Below are positions 48,801 to 60,224 of a DNA stretch of 64,000 bases, in pieces. The translations under genes and the position numbers were made by a program. This DNA is from Polyporus tsugae (Eukaryota > Basidiomycota > Agaricomycetes > Polyporales > Polyporaceae). The stretch is taken from contig JAHRBS010000002.1 in the NCBI GenBank assembly GCA_024305745.1, positions 310,001 through 374,000 of the forward strand, read 5' to 3'. How positions within the stretch are numbered: the stretch's first letter is position 1; each line of letters opens with the position of its first letter. The notes under the pieces are model-generated. The model did no database searches, was not told where the DNA came from, and was given only the letters and a program-made list of their open reading frames with translations.

Positions 48801-51800
48801 CCCACCGGCCCGGGGCTTCCATGGAGTCGCTGTTGGCCGCATCGATGCAGCGGCAGACCATGTCTCCTTTTTTTTCACCCCGTTTCATGGTGTTGGCATT
48901 CGGAGTCGGGATCACCACACTCATCAGAGTTGATACGTTGAGGAGAGGGCGGTGCTCGGCCATCGGGCGAAGTGCCATCCGTATTTGGTTCGCGTTGTTC
49001 GACGTCGTTGGCAAACGTCCAACTTAACGCCAACGCGGCTGCATTGACTTCCTTATCATCACCGGCTTTCGTCATAGTCTGTTTGTCTTCCGGAACGAGG
49101 GGGTTAGAGAGCTACGCTGGTGACGGTACACCTTACCAATCCAATCGTCGCGATAGATGACGTCTGCCGTTCACAAACGCTCTCCCAATCGCCTCTAAGC
49201 TGACTCATGCTCTTTTCGTTGCGAAGATGCTGGCGTAGCCTACGACGGTCTGAGAGGGATGAAGTTGGAATGAAATTAGCTGGATGGGCAGAGGCCGGGT
49301 ATCCGCGAATAGCACAACAAACCTACGGAAGCAGGACGATGACTGATTCTACATATGGTGCCGCACAATCCCTTACACGGTAGAGGATCCGACCGTGCCC
49401 GTTCTAGCGCGGCGTTTGCGTTTCGAAGCTTGCTCAGCGTGTGGACTGATGCACTTCTGCTGCGCACGCATTACGACATGTGGCACTCGCAAACGACGAG
49501 GTATCGTATGGTCTCGCGGACGCAATGCGCTCCTCGGTTGCCAGAACTCCAGCGAAACTCAGCGTAAACGCGTCCATCTCAAAGCTGGAGTCGTTCTGGA
49601 TCCTCTTGGGACGCGTCTCGTGTACTTGGACACTGCTGCGGCGTGAGGCCGACACAATAACGCGCCTCCGACGCGCAGTGACACTCAGGGTATCCATTAT
49701 ACATAGCCATTCATATTGTTATCGACCGAGGTCCGACCATCTCTCCTTTTTCGTGTATCAGGGAGCACCCTCACACGAAGTGTGTCGAACTTCCTCCACC
49801 TTCCAGATCCCCCACTAGGCCGCGACCGGCCGTACGCTAGACGCGTCAGCAAATCCCGGATACCACAGGGCGAAAGACAACAAGGCTTACTCCATCCGGA
49901 AAGTCGTCGAGCGGCCGGTGGGCCCACACAAATGATGGATGGCGCAGAAGAAGCTCAAGAACACCACCACGAGGCTCCCACCTTCCTCAGTCAACTTCCG
50001 GGATCCGGATCCGGGCCCACGACCTCCAAGGTTGCGACCGCAGGTGAGACGACTGACGCGCACCTGAGTCTTCTGGATCCAAAAGGCCTCCAAGCGATCC
50101 AATTCGAATGCGCGCCGTATCCCCGAGCCCAGGTCAATCTAACCCTTCCTTTCCTCAGGCTTTCCACCCGGACACAGGCTGTCCGCTTCTCCCCGCACGT
50201 CGCATGTCGGATTCTAGGTACAGACAGATGGAGATGGTGGCGGCACCTGCCCCCTGGAGGCCTTCTTCGGGGATCTCTTTCACGCGGTGGCACTGGCCTG
50301 ATCGTCGACAGGCCAGAAGGGGCAGGATGGCCAGATACCAGAACCGTCTTGGTCTTGCTTCACGTCCTGCGTCTGCGCCTTAACAACACTCTAATTTATT
50401 TTCCTCTAGTACGGCGAAACGATGAAGACATACTGTATACACATAGCAGGGCACGAGCGACATGCGTGCGGTGCTACCAGTGTTCCGCGGGGATGAAGAG
50501 AGCCCCCTTCGCCACTGGCTATGCCCTTTCCCCGTCTGGCCCTCTCTCGAGCTCTGCGGACGACCCATCGTATGCGAGACCTACCCACGGTCTCACAAAT
50601 CGTCGCCCACAACGCCAAACTGCGGGAACGCACCTTGTGTGGCATGCGATGCGGACCCGCCTCAAGGCTGGCCGCGCACCGTCATATCCGCGTTCATGTT
50701 CTTGGCAGCACACACTTCTCAAGGCTCATGGACGTCATGCGTACGCATACGCGTACGACGTACGAGCTCCGTCCGCGGTGTGGTGGCACGATACCTGGCC
50801 CCGTGAACCACATACGGGCCCGGGTACGTCTCTCTCCCACTCTTCCTCCCCCCTCCCCACCTCACGTCCAACTCCGTCTCAACGCGTGCGGTATCAACAC
50901 GAACCTACACCTTCTCCTCAGGGCCAAGACCACCAGCAAGTAGGTCACGCACCTCCACGCTCCGAGAACTAGTCCTCGCTCCCGACCTGGGGCGCACAGA
51001 GTTTAACTCGCGTCTTCTTCGTGCGGTGGGAAAGCCCCCGAACTTCCCCATCTCCCATCAGCCTACCTCCACGCCAGAGGCGCCCCGCAATGCCGGCATA
51101 GCCTGGGCGACGGCGGAGGTTGCGCGGGCGGCCCCGTTCGCATCAGGTCAGGCGGGCCCGACGGGACGGCGCAGGGCATCCGCGCAGCCAGGATGTCGCG
51201 CCACGTTTGTCGCGGCGGGGCCCTCTCGGACTCGACGCGTGCCGCAACATATCCATATCTCGCCTCGCCTCGGGCTCTGTCAGCGGGGGCTTTAGGGCAC
51301 TTGTTGCCATTGTTGTTATCGTTCGCCCGCGGCGTGCCTGTGATACTACTCGCGCCGCTGCCGCTGCCTGTTCGCCGAGCTCGTGTAAGCCGACGAGCGT
51401 GCCCGAGAAGCAGTTTGAGTTTGCGACTGGACCCCCCTGGTCGAGTCCCCCTCCCCCCCACTCCAAAGCGAATGGAGGGGGGAAACAAGGGGTTGGTGCG
51501 CGTCGCCGGCAACCGGGGTAGTCAGCGAGCGGGTTCCGGTGGGCGACTGTAGCAAAGGCAGACTGACCATTCAGAATCATTCCAACTACCGACTGCACCG
51601 CGAGCGGCCGCCCGCTCGCAGCCTGTAAGACGAGGTGTACGGCATAGTCTGGCGGCTCCCCCACGCCCTTCCCCTCCATCACAGCGAAACATGCCGACAT
51701 CCCCTCGGCCCTTGCCTGCATTGTCCTCCAGGCTCTACTAAAGCACGCCACGACACACGCGCGCTCGCGTGACGTCCCTGCGCCTTGTCGCCGCGCTCCC

Positions 51801-53747
51801 TGTCCGAGTCCCTCTGCGCTACGCGCCGTCGGCCTGAGCTTGTGGCGTACGAACACTGGGTTCGACGCCGGGTGTCCGAGCGAGCGACGGCGACGATGAC
51901 TGTCCGTCGCTGAGCCACGGTGCGTTCCCGCCGGGTGTCCGAGCGCTGTGATGCAAACGAGCGGTTGTCCTGCAGAGGCACGTCAAGGGCCGGGAGAGCA
52001 TTCGCGCTTCCGCCCCCGATCGCTTCCTGTACCATGTGCTTGTTCGAACGCGTCCCGAGTGGAAAACGAACGCGCCTGTATCCGCATCTGCGGCCCAGAG
52101 AAGAGGGGCCTCGTTAACCATGGCAATGGAGCAGCCAGATCGGAACCGCAACGAACCACGAGCCACGAGCCACAGACGTGCGGCATGGGTTTGGGGGGTG
52201 GTTGTCCCGGCCGACTTATAGATGGTGTGGACGGGGTCGAACACGTCGGACGTCGTCGAGAGACGGGACGTTTGAACCTTGGGGACCGTTATCGGATTAG
52301 ATGCACGAAGCAGGGGCATGATAGAAGACAGGGAGCCTCACTGGTCGCTGTCAGCACACCGTCACTCGCCGACCCGCCCAACGCGCATGACGCACGTCCC
52401 CTGCGTCATAGCCCATCTCCCATCATCCCCATCCAACCCGCGGCCGGGTGATTCAACGCGAATGTCCTCTCGGTCTCGCGCGCCCTTCCCTTGTCCTCCG
52501 AGCCGCCGTTCCCGCAGCAGAGCCCGGAGCCGCTCACGACTCTGGCTTCGGAGCGCGTGGCGAGGCCGTCCTCGGGTGGAGGACGGGCTGCTTCGCCGCT
52601 CACGTCTTCGTCGTCATGAGCTCCCTTCCTTGCTTCCTCTCTTCCTTGCTTGCTTCGTCGTTCTTCCTTCTCTCTCCTTCTGCACACCCTCCCCTCGCGC
52701 ATCCACCCGCGAGGTGGGCCAGGGGCGGGTGGATCCACCGCAGAAGGCAACGTGGACGATCCAAGTGTGGGAGGGTAGGGCATGGGGTATAGGCACAGCA
52801 TTATCGACTTGGGGGACGGGGAGGGGGGGGCGGCGGATGGGAAAGAAGGTACAGAAGGCAACGGGGACACGCTACTAGGAATCGAAGCTCGTCCTAAGCC
52901 CGGGCGACCAAGCCTGTCGCGGCGTGGGAGAAGAAGCCTCCGAAGCCGAGTTTGTGCACGAATCCGGAAGCCGTCTCGCAGTGCCCGACGTCGGCACTCG
53001 GCTCTCGGGCCTCGGGTGGGGTGCTGCTCGTAGGGGAGGGACAGGGGTGGGCCCGGGGCCTATATGGACATCGTGTGATCGGGACGTCATCTGAAACCTT
53101 GCAATATACGTGCAATGTGCGGGCAAAGTCCTACTATATAAAATGCAACGTGAGGAGGTGCGGACGGAAAACGTATGATAAACTGAAGTAGAGGATACAT
53201 ACAGACAACGAGTACTGCAGCTAGAACCCCATAACACGACAAGGAGCATAATACGGGAGAGCATGGACGGACTGTATACTTAGCGAAAGGGGGAAGATTC
53301 CGGAGCCGTTGGTACTGCTGCGGATTGGGAGATTGGATTGGGGCTGGGACTGGAGATCGAGACTGAGGTTATTATCGTGTACAACGGTCGCTGTTGGAAA
53401 CTGCAACGATTTTGGTGAGCCTTTGCATTGGAGACGAGGAGCGGCAAAACAGCAAGCATAGCAAAAGCGATGATGGCAAACCAGAGAGGAGGACGTGCGA
53501 GACTTGGAAGCGTAAATATTTGCCGGGAGTGGTGGTCGTCGTGGAAGGAAGAGTTGAATGATCCAGCCGGTAGACTCGATGCAATACGAAGGAGGTGAAC
53601 CTGGACGCGATATGGAAGGCCTGAAACTCGATGGTGCTGGAGAAAGAGACTCGACCGGATGCGAGCATGGGACCAAATGGATGCGTGGGACCAGACCAAT
53701 GAATGCGATGTCGAGGCCAAACGGAAGCGACGGCGAACGACGGACCT
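42821..53747. other. About 10.9 kb gene-poor interval between two paralogous regulators
   Basis: I find no splice-consistent gene, LTR or tRNA on either strand. Open frames overlap in several frames, as expected in GC-rich non-coding DNA. One exceptionally long frame (49716-50972) is listed separately. The left end should hold the promoter of factor A. Confidence 0.4.
49716..50972 (+). other. 418-codon open frame of uncertain status
   Basis: It is open from a TTG at 49716, with the first ATG pair at 49932. It is Arg-, Pro- and Ser-rich and shows no motif I recognise. The length is greater than expected by chance for this base composition, but the composition looks non-coding. Confidence 0.2.
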
Positions 53748-56369
53748 CTAAACCAGGAGCAGCAAGTCGTTATGGCTCTCGCGCATGACCGCGCGCCAGT
53801 CGACCGACATATACCGCCCCTGCTCCCTATCGCGGTCCCTGCGCTGCCACACCTGCTGCATGAGCCGTGCGACCTCGCGTATGTTGCCGACCGACTCCTG
53901 CTGCTGCCGCTCGAGCATCTTGAGCAGGAACGCGCGCTGCGCACGGTCGTCCGTGAGGCACCCCGACAGGCAGATCCCGAACACGACGCTGCGCACAACG
54001 CTCCGGTGCACCGACGGCTGCTCGGGCACGTCGTGCAGCGCCCCGATGGTCTCCGCCACCGCGCCGACGATCTCTGGGCACGCGGGGTAGTCCCCCGAGA
54101 GCACCGTGTGCAGGTACACCTTCGCGCTCGCCCGGAAGATGTTGTTAGTCAGCCGCCGCCGCCACAACACCTCACCCTCGTCCCCGGCCCCTCCGCCGGG
54201 GCCGCTCCCGTTCATCGGGCGCATGTGCGAGTGCAGGGCCTGCGGGCCGTATATCCCCGGCTGCAGCGGCGCGAGCGCGTTGTGCGGCGACGCCGGCGCG
54301 AGGAGCTGCTCCTCGATGAGCGCGCCGCGGTGCACGAGCTCGGGGATCGACAGCGCCCCACGGCGCAGGCAGCCCTCCTTCCAGTGCGCGAGGTTCGAGA
54401 TCTCCGCGATCGCGAGCACGATCTTGTTCTCGCAGCCCATGACGGGCAGCATCGAGATCTCGGGCGCGGCCCCGGTGCCCCCGAGCGGGTCGTCGATGTA
54501 CGCGCCGTTGAAGAGCAGGCGGTAATACTCGAGGAAGCGCGGCACCTGCTGCGTCGTCACGCTCGCGAGCACGTCGAACCACATTGTCGTCTTGATGATG
54601 AACCGCGTGCTCTCGCTGCACCGCCGCAGTGCCTCCTCGGGCCCGTACACGTCCGGGTCGTTGAGGATCGTCAGCACGTACTGGCTCGCGATGTCCAGCC
54701 ACACCTCCCACCCGCCGCGTCCGCCGGAGAAGAGGAAGCTCGAGACGATGTGCAGGCCCGCCATCGCGTCCCCCTCCGTGTACGACCGCCGCTCGGTAAG
54801 GAGGTTGCCCTGTATTCGCCGGTAGATCGTGTTGACCGCGTTCGAGTCGGTCGGCGCGGGATACATGTAGTGCATGTGGAGAGTCGATAGTAGACATGCT
54901 GCGTCCCGGGCCGCTTGGGAATTCTGGATGATCCTGAACATGAAGTTCTTAATCGACGAGTCGGCGAGCAGGTATTGTATTGGAAGGACGGAGTGCAGAT
55001 AATGGTTGATCAGGGCGGACTGGTCCGTAGGCATGACCAAGCCGACAGCGTTCATAGGCACTGCTGGGACCATGGCGTCCGGGCTGTGAAGCCCCTGCTC
55101 CTGTTCATCATCGGAGAAAGAGTTGGGATCGATGTTGTATGACCGCCCGAGAGTAGAGTGCGGATGGTTGTAGTATACCGACGTCGAAACCACGGCACCC
55201 ACCCCATTGACATTCGAAGGCATGTAGGTCGGTGTGGATATCGAGTTCGCCATTCCCGTGGACATCGTACTTGCTCCGGCTGTCGACGCCGACGGGTAAT
55301 AGGATGATGCAGAACCAACATGTTGCGGTGGCCCTGCGCAGAGGAGGGCATTAATCATAATACATTCATGATACACTAATAACGGTACGGCGCCTTACAG
55401 GAGGACGAAGCAGAGACTATGGAGGTAGGAGACTGTATCATACTAGACGGGGGCTGAGGCTGAGGCGGGGCGGGAGCAGATGGGTGGTACAACATGTCGT
55501 TCACGTTGGGCAGCATGGGGCCCCGATTCATGGTGGGGTCATGAGGACCCAACTCCGGAATGGCAGGCTGCCAGTCTGCGAAAGTTTACTACCATGAAAC
55601 GGGGATGAAAGCAGGAGGGTACATACTCTGGCCGTAGTGCTGCTGCTCCGGAGGCGGCATGGCAGGGTAGTGGGTAGGAGGAGCACGCTCGAAAGACGTG
55701 TTCATGCCGTTGTGCGGGGGACGATGGCCCTCGCTCGAGGTAGCGGAAAGAGTGGGAGTGGGGGGGCTTGAGGGCGAGGTGTGGAGATGGTCGACGAGGA
55801 CGAGGACAGGGGGGTCTGCTTCGGTGGTGCGCGGCCCCGAGCCAGAGTGACCCTTGATCATGCCCTGCGAAGCGAGGAAGCTCTTGATCTTCTCGCGCAG
55901 CTCAGTGACGCTGTTGTTCTCCTGGAGATGGGGGGAGGCGATATAGTTAGCCCCTAATCGCCGAGAAGACGAGCGGGCGATAAAGACTGACCCTCATCCA
56001 GTCTGGACGCTTGGCACCGAAGCCGAGACATTGCAACCGGAGACGGACACAAGTCTGACATGCGCCTTCTTCGTTAGGCTGCTCGTCGCATTTCTGGATA
56101 CGTGGCGAGGGCAACGAGGGGACAGGGGAGGCGGCGGGGCGACAGAGGAAGGGAGAAAAAGACGTGGAAAGAAGAGATCGGGGTTAGACTTTGCTGAGAG
56201 GATGATGAGCGCCTCGAGGACGAACCTTCCGTCGAATCCTGCAGGTGTAGCAGCCCGACTTAGCACGAACGGCGCCTTTTGGCTTGGGCGCTCCGGGCTT
56301 CTTTTGCGATCGCACCTGCTGGGAGGCGGAGGAGACGGTCTTGCGTGGGCTGGAGGGAGCGTCGGGCAT
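53748..56369 (-). CDS. Zn2Cys6 transcription factor B
   Basis: Exons 56369-56226, 56093-55992, 55921-55627, 55575-55399 and 55333-53748 join to 767 codons. The zinc cluster is SGCYTCRIRRK then KCDEQPNEEGACQTC and VRLRLQC, followed by FGAKRPDWMR; all six Cys are present. A short basic stretch (KKPGAPKPKG) before it could act as a nuclear localisation signal. The long Pro/Ser/Gln-rich middle is followed by the regulatory domain: RDAACLLSTLHMHY, ASQYVLTILNDPDVY, IVLAIAEISNLAHWK and ICLSGCLTDDRAQRAFL. The order and spacing match factor A throughout, so the two are paralogues on the same strand about 11 kb apart. B has fewer introns in the regulatory domain. Target genes are unknown. Confidence 0.92.
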
Positions 56370-58356
56370 TGATTGGAGACTGTCGAGGACGTAGAGTACA
56401 AAAATACGAGTGGAGGAGGAAGGACAGTCACCGACGGACGGGGAGTGGTGGGCGGTTGTTGGGAGAAGCGAGAGGGAGAGCACTTATGTACCCTGGGCGC
56501 TGGGCAACAACCGTGCGACTTTCCCGATGTTGATTCCTTTATTTTCCTGTATTTACCCGCACCTTATCTGCCCGGCCCCCAGACACCAGGCCCTGCTTTC
56601 CTTACGCGTCTATTTGCATTCGTCGCCGTACACCGCCATTCCCGGCATCTCGTAACCGATCCTCATATTTATATTCCCCATACCACCTCCAGTCAGCGCG
56701 TATGACACCTCCCACTGTGCGTGCTCCTTCATCGCCCTACACAGAGGTCTGCGGCGTCCGCGCATGGCTGGCGAGCGTTGGTGGCACGAGGGCGGAGTGC
56801 AGCACTGCGCGCTGGGGATGAAGGATGTAGCCGCCGAAGAATGGAAGAGCGCCCTCAAACTCTGTTGTGTGCAGATAGTAAGCCGGACCCTGATGATTGG
56901 ACGAGGGCGTCCTCGTGTCTGCCCAGAGGACTGGTCACAAGGCGTTCCCGATAAAACCCACAGCCGCTGAGATCGGAGCGATGTCATTTGTTTCTCAGGC
57001 ACCCGATTTGCCGCCCGAGCCCGTGTTCTAGGCTGACAGCCCCCAGGCGCCCAGCCCCGTCCTGTTCCCACCCACCGCTTTCATCATCATCGACCTCGTC
57101 CACCGCCCAGCGGCCGTTCGTCTACGACCGGTCTGCAACACAGCGCGTAACAGCACCCTAGGCCGGCGTTATCCTCCCTGCACAATCCAACGCCCTCCCC
57201 TCCGACGCCCCAGGCGCCGGGCCCTCTCTGCGCTTCCGGTCTTCCTTTCTTCTCGGAGTCCTCCCTCCTTCAGCGCCCCCACAAGGCATCCCGTCGTCAC
57301 CTCCAGCCGCCGCAGACGCACGCATGGGCAGCCCGCATCGCTGACAGGCTGCTGGGCAGAACCCTGATCAGGAGCCCCGCTCATGACCCCCGCAAAATGA
57401 CTGAACAGGCCCGAAGCCTGAGAGCATGCCCCAGTAGACAAATTGCTGACGGCACGACGCACGACTGGCACGTCCCCGTCGTGCGACGTCCTGCTTCCAA
57501 ATGGGCTATCGCCTTCTTGGTAATACTAAACTCTCCCCATCGCCGCAGCGGAGAACCGTCTTCTCACTCGGCGCTTACCTAATTCTACGACCCACGTCGG
57601 ATCCATCGCTCGCAGCCTCGCACACGATCACGACCACCGTCTGCCGCTTCGCATCCAAGGCGAAGAAGAGAGCCAGTTGACAGATGGACATATCGACTTC
57701 GCTCCACCGCCATGCATCCGTTGCCCCGATCTCTTCCGGCGCTTCTCCGAATAATCGTAGGCATCTTCCTCTCCCGATGACTCTTTGTACATCCGAGCAC
57801 TGCAGTTCGACGTCCCCTTGCTACGGTCTATTCGATTCTGTTGATTAGTACAAAGACCTACTGTACACGTCTCCATCTTCATCGAATGATCTCCAAAGAA
57901 ACTAATGCAGCTTCTAAAGCGAGGTATTAACAAACACCGCACCCTACGTAGTATCGTATCGACGTGTATCCGTATCATGCGAATGCGTTTGCAAAAAAAC
58001 AAAACGAAGGCGAACACAATCCCAATGTTCGTGCCACGACATATAGCCAGGTATCGTACATATCTTGTTTCATCATCGCGACCGCCAGTACTTCTAGCCA
58101 CAGACGCATTCGTCGCGCTTGCGCCTGCGCGCGCGCGCGCCACTGCCCGTCATCGACATCCGCGAACTCAGATCCCCATCCATCCCCGCCAGCGCCCCCG
58201 ATCGAGACTTTCGTGCCCGCAACGCGAAGCCCAAAGCGATGCATCTGCATCTCCCCACCCCTGCCCCTCCGGGCTCGTGGCCACCGTCGCATCCCGACAG
58301 CGCGGCGAGAACCCCGCCCGCGCGCCGCCCCAGCCCATCTGCGCGCGCGCTCCCGA
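56370..58356. other. About 2.0 kb between factor B and the PH gene
   Basis: It holds the promoter side of factor B and the 3' side of the PH gene. No exon is supported. A GC-alternating run lies at 58127-58140. Confidence 0.5.
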
Positions 58357-60224
58357 CTAAGATTGCCGTTCCGATAGCGGTTCCTGCTGCACCTGGATCC
58401 CCGGTGACGTAGCGAACGCGCTGCCCCCGCTCAGGCTCAGCCGCCGCACGAACGAGTCCCTCCGCTTCTGCGTGGGGGGCGCCCCCGTGGCCGGCGTCGC
58501 AGCCCCGCTCGCTGCAGCAGGCGTGCTGCCGCTCCCAGGCGAGGTGGCGCTCGACGAAGAGGGCTCCCCGGGAACGACGCCCTGACCGGATCGGCGCGCG
58601 ATGAGGGCTCGAATCGCGCTGAGCCACTTGATCTCTTCTTCCTCGCTAGGCGCACAGAGCAGGAGTGTCCGCTTCGTTGTTACGACCTTGAACGTGTGCG
58701 CCGCGGCGGCCTCGCCGTCCTCGGGCGCGGACGACGAGGCGTGGTGCTGGTGGGGGGACTGTGGGCCTGGGGATGAGATGGTAGGGTGGCTCCGGTTCGG
58801 GGGCAGATCATACTCTAGCGCGTCGATAATCAGAGCGAGGGGGATTTGGCGATGCGGCTTCGTATCCTGTTGCGACGTAGGCCCATAACGCCGGCCGCAA
58901 TGAAACGGTGTTAGTAACGGGTGTATTACGCCGGAGAAACTCAAAATCGCGACGATGTCACACACGCACCATGTGTGAGCGGGAGTAGATGAGCTTCTCG
59001 CCGCTGAGTATGAACCACCGCTTGTGCCAGTTGTGCCGTCGGGATCCGCACTTCATGAGATAACCCGACAGCACCGGCTTTGAAGGGGAGGATGTTTCAC
59101 CGATTGCTGTTGCCGGTGGAGCTGGCACAGGGCCCGGATGAGAATGTGGCGAGGCATCATCGGATTCGGAAGAGGTGAGCTGGTGGAGGTTCGGGGAATG
59201 CGACGGTGAGGATGAAACGCCAGAGGAATAGAACGCCGGTGTGGCAGTCTTGGGGGTGGTGGGTATGGGGATCGGCGAGCTGACTGAGTTGCGCGTTGAG
59301 GTCGAGAGAAGCTGCACACGCGTGTCGTTGATCGCGCTGACCCACTCCCGGACGTCGTTGGGATTCTGCGCCTGGAGATAGAAAGTACGCGTAGGGGAGA
59401 CGAGTCCGAACGTGTTCTGGTGCTTCTTCAGCACCACCGGCGTGCACGAGTGGACCTCGGTCAGATCGAGCAGCCGGAGCAACTTGTACTCTGCTGAGGT
59501 CTTGTAGAACGCCAAGTGTGCTGGGCGCAGGACAAACCACCGCTTCTTCCATGTCTGCCGTTTGGGGAAATCCGCGCGCCAAATCATGCAATCGAGATAC
59601 AGTGCGGGGTCGGACAGGCGTTGGGCGCGGGACAGGAAACGGAGGGCAGATGCAGAACGCAAGCGCGAACAATCAAGGCCAGGAAACGCGCGAAGCAACA
59701 CACCGACATACCTTCCTCCGCTCGCCCTTCTTCCACAGATAGCCAGTCTTGATGACGGTCTCATCGAGCGATCCGTGCAGCATAGTGCCGGTGTTGGCTT
59801 GTGTCCTCCATCCCCCTTCCTCGTCTTCCTCGTCCTCCTCCGAATCTTCACCTCCGCTGTGAGAACGGCGTTCCGCGATCGATTGGAGAGGAGGTTGGGA
59901 TGAACCGGGGGCGAGGAGAGTTCCGCTCATGCTTGCGGACATTGGAGACGGCGAGATGACATCAGGTGTGAACACCGAGTCCGAGTCCGACTCTGTACCG
60001 GACACCGGGACCGACTGGAGCGTAGGTTTCTGGCCGAGGCAAAGAGACGTGTCAGCGCCAGCTGCAACGAGGTATGGGGCCCTTGCGCCTGAGAGACGGA
60101 AGTGCAAAGGGCGCTGTAGGGAATACGGTACCTTTACCTGAGGTGGCTTAGCAGCTGAATGCACGGAAAGCTTGCGGGTCACCTCTTGGTGGGATGGTGG
60201 GGGAACAGAGCGTGTCGTGGACAT
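58357..60224 (-). CDS. Tandem PH-domain protein
   Basis: Exons 60224-60138, 60029-59712, 59554-58970 and 58866-58357 join to 499 codons. After a low-complexity N-terminus and an acidic run (EDSEEDEEDEE) comes PH domain 1 (about residues 125-225): IKTGYLWKKG, TWKKRWFVLR, with the closing helix NDVREWVSAI. PH domain 2 (about 290-430) has LSGYLMKCGSRRHNWHKRWF and ends EEEIKWLSAIRALI, with a Ser/Pro insert in its middle. Basic residues in the first loops suit phosphoinositide binding, so a membrane-linked adaptor is likely. Intron 1 (108 nt) is stop-free and a multiple of three, so its retention would add 36 residues. No catalytic domain is seen. Confidence 0.9.

Noticed and set aside
58127..58140. 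Alternating GC run, considered as a Z-DNA or regulatory signal
   Set aside because: Short runs like this are expected in GC-rich DNA; no supporting context.
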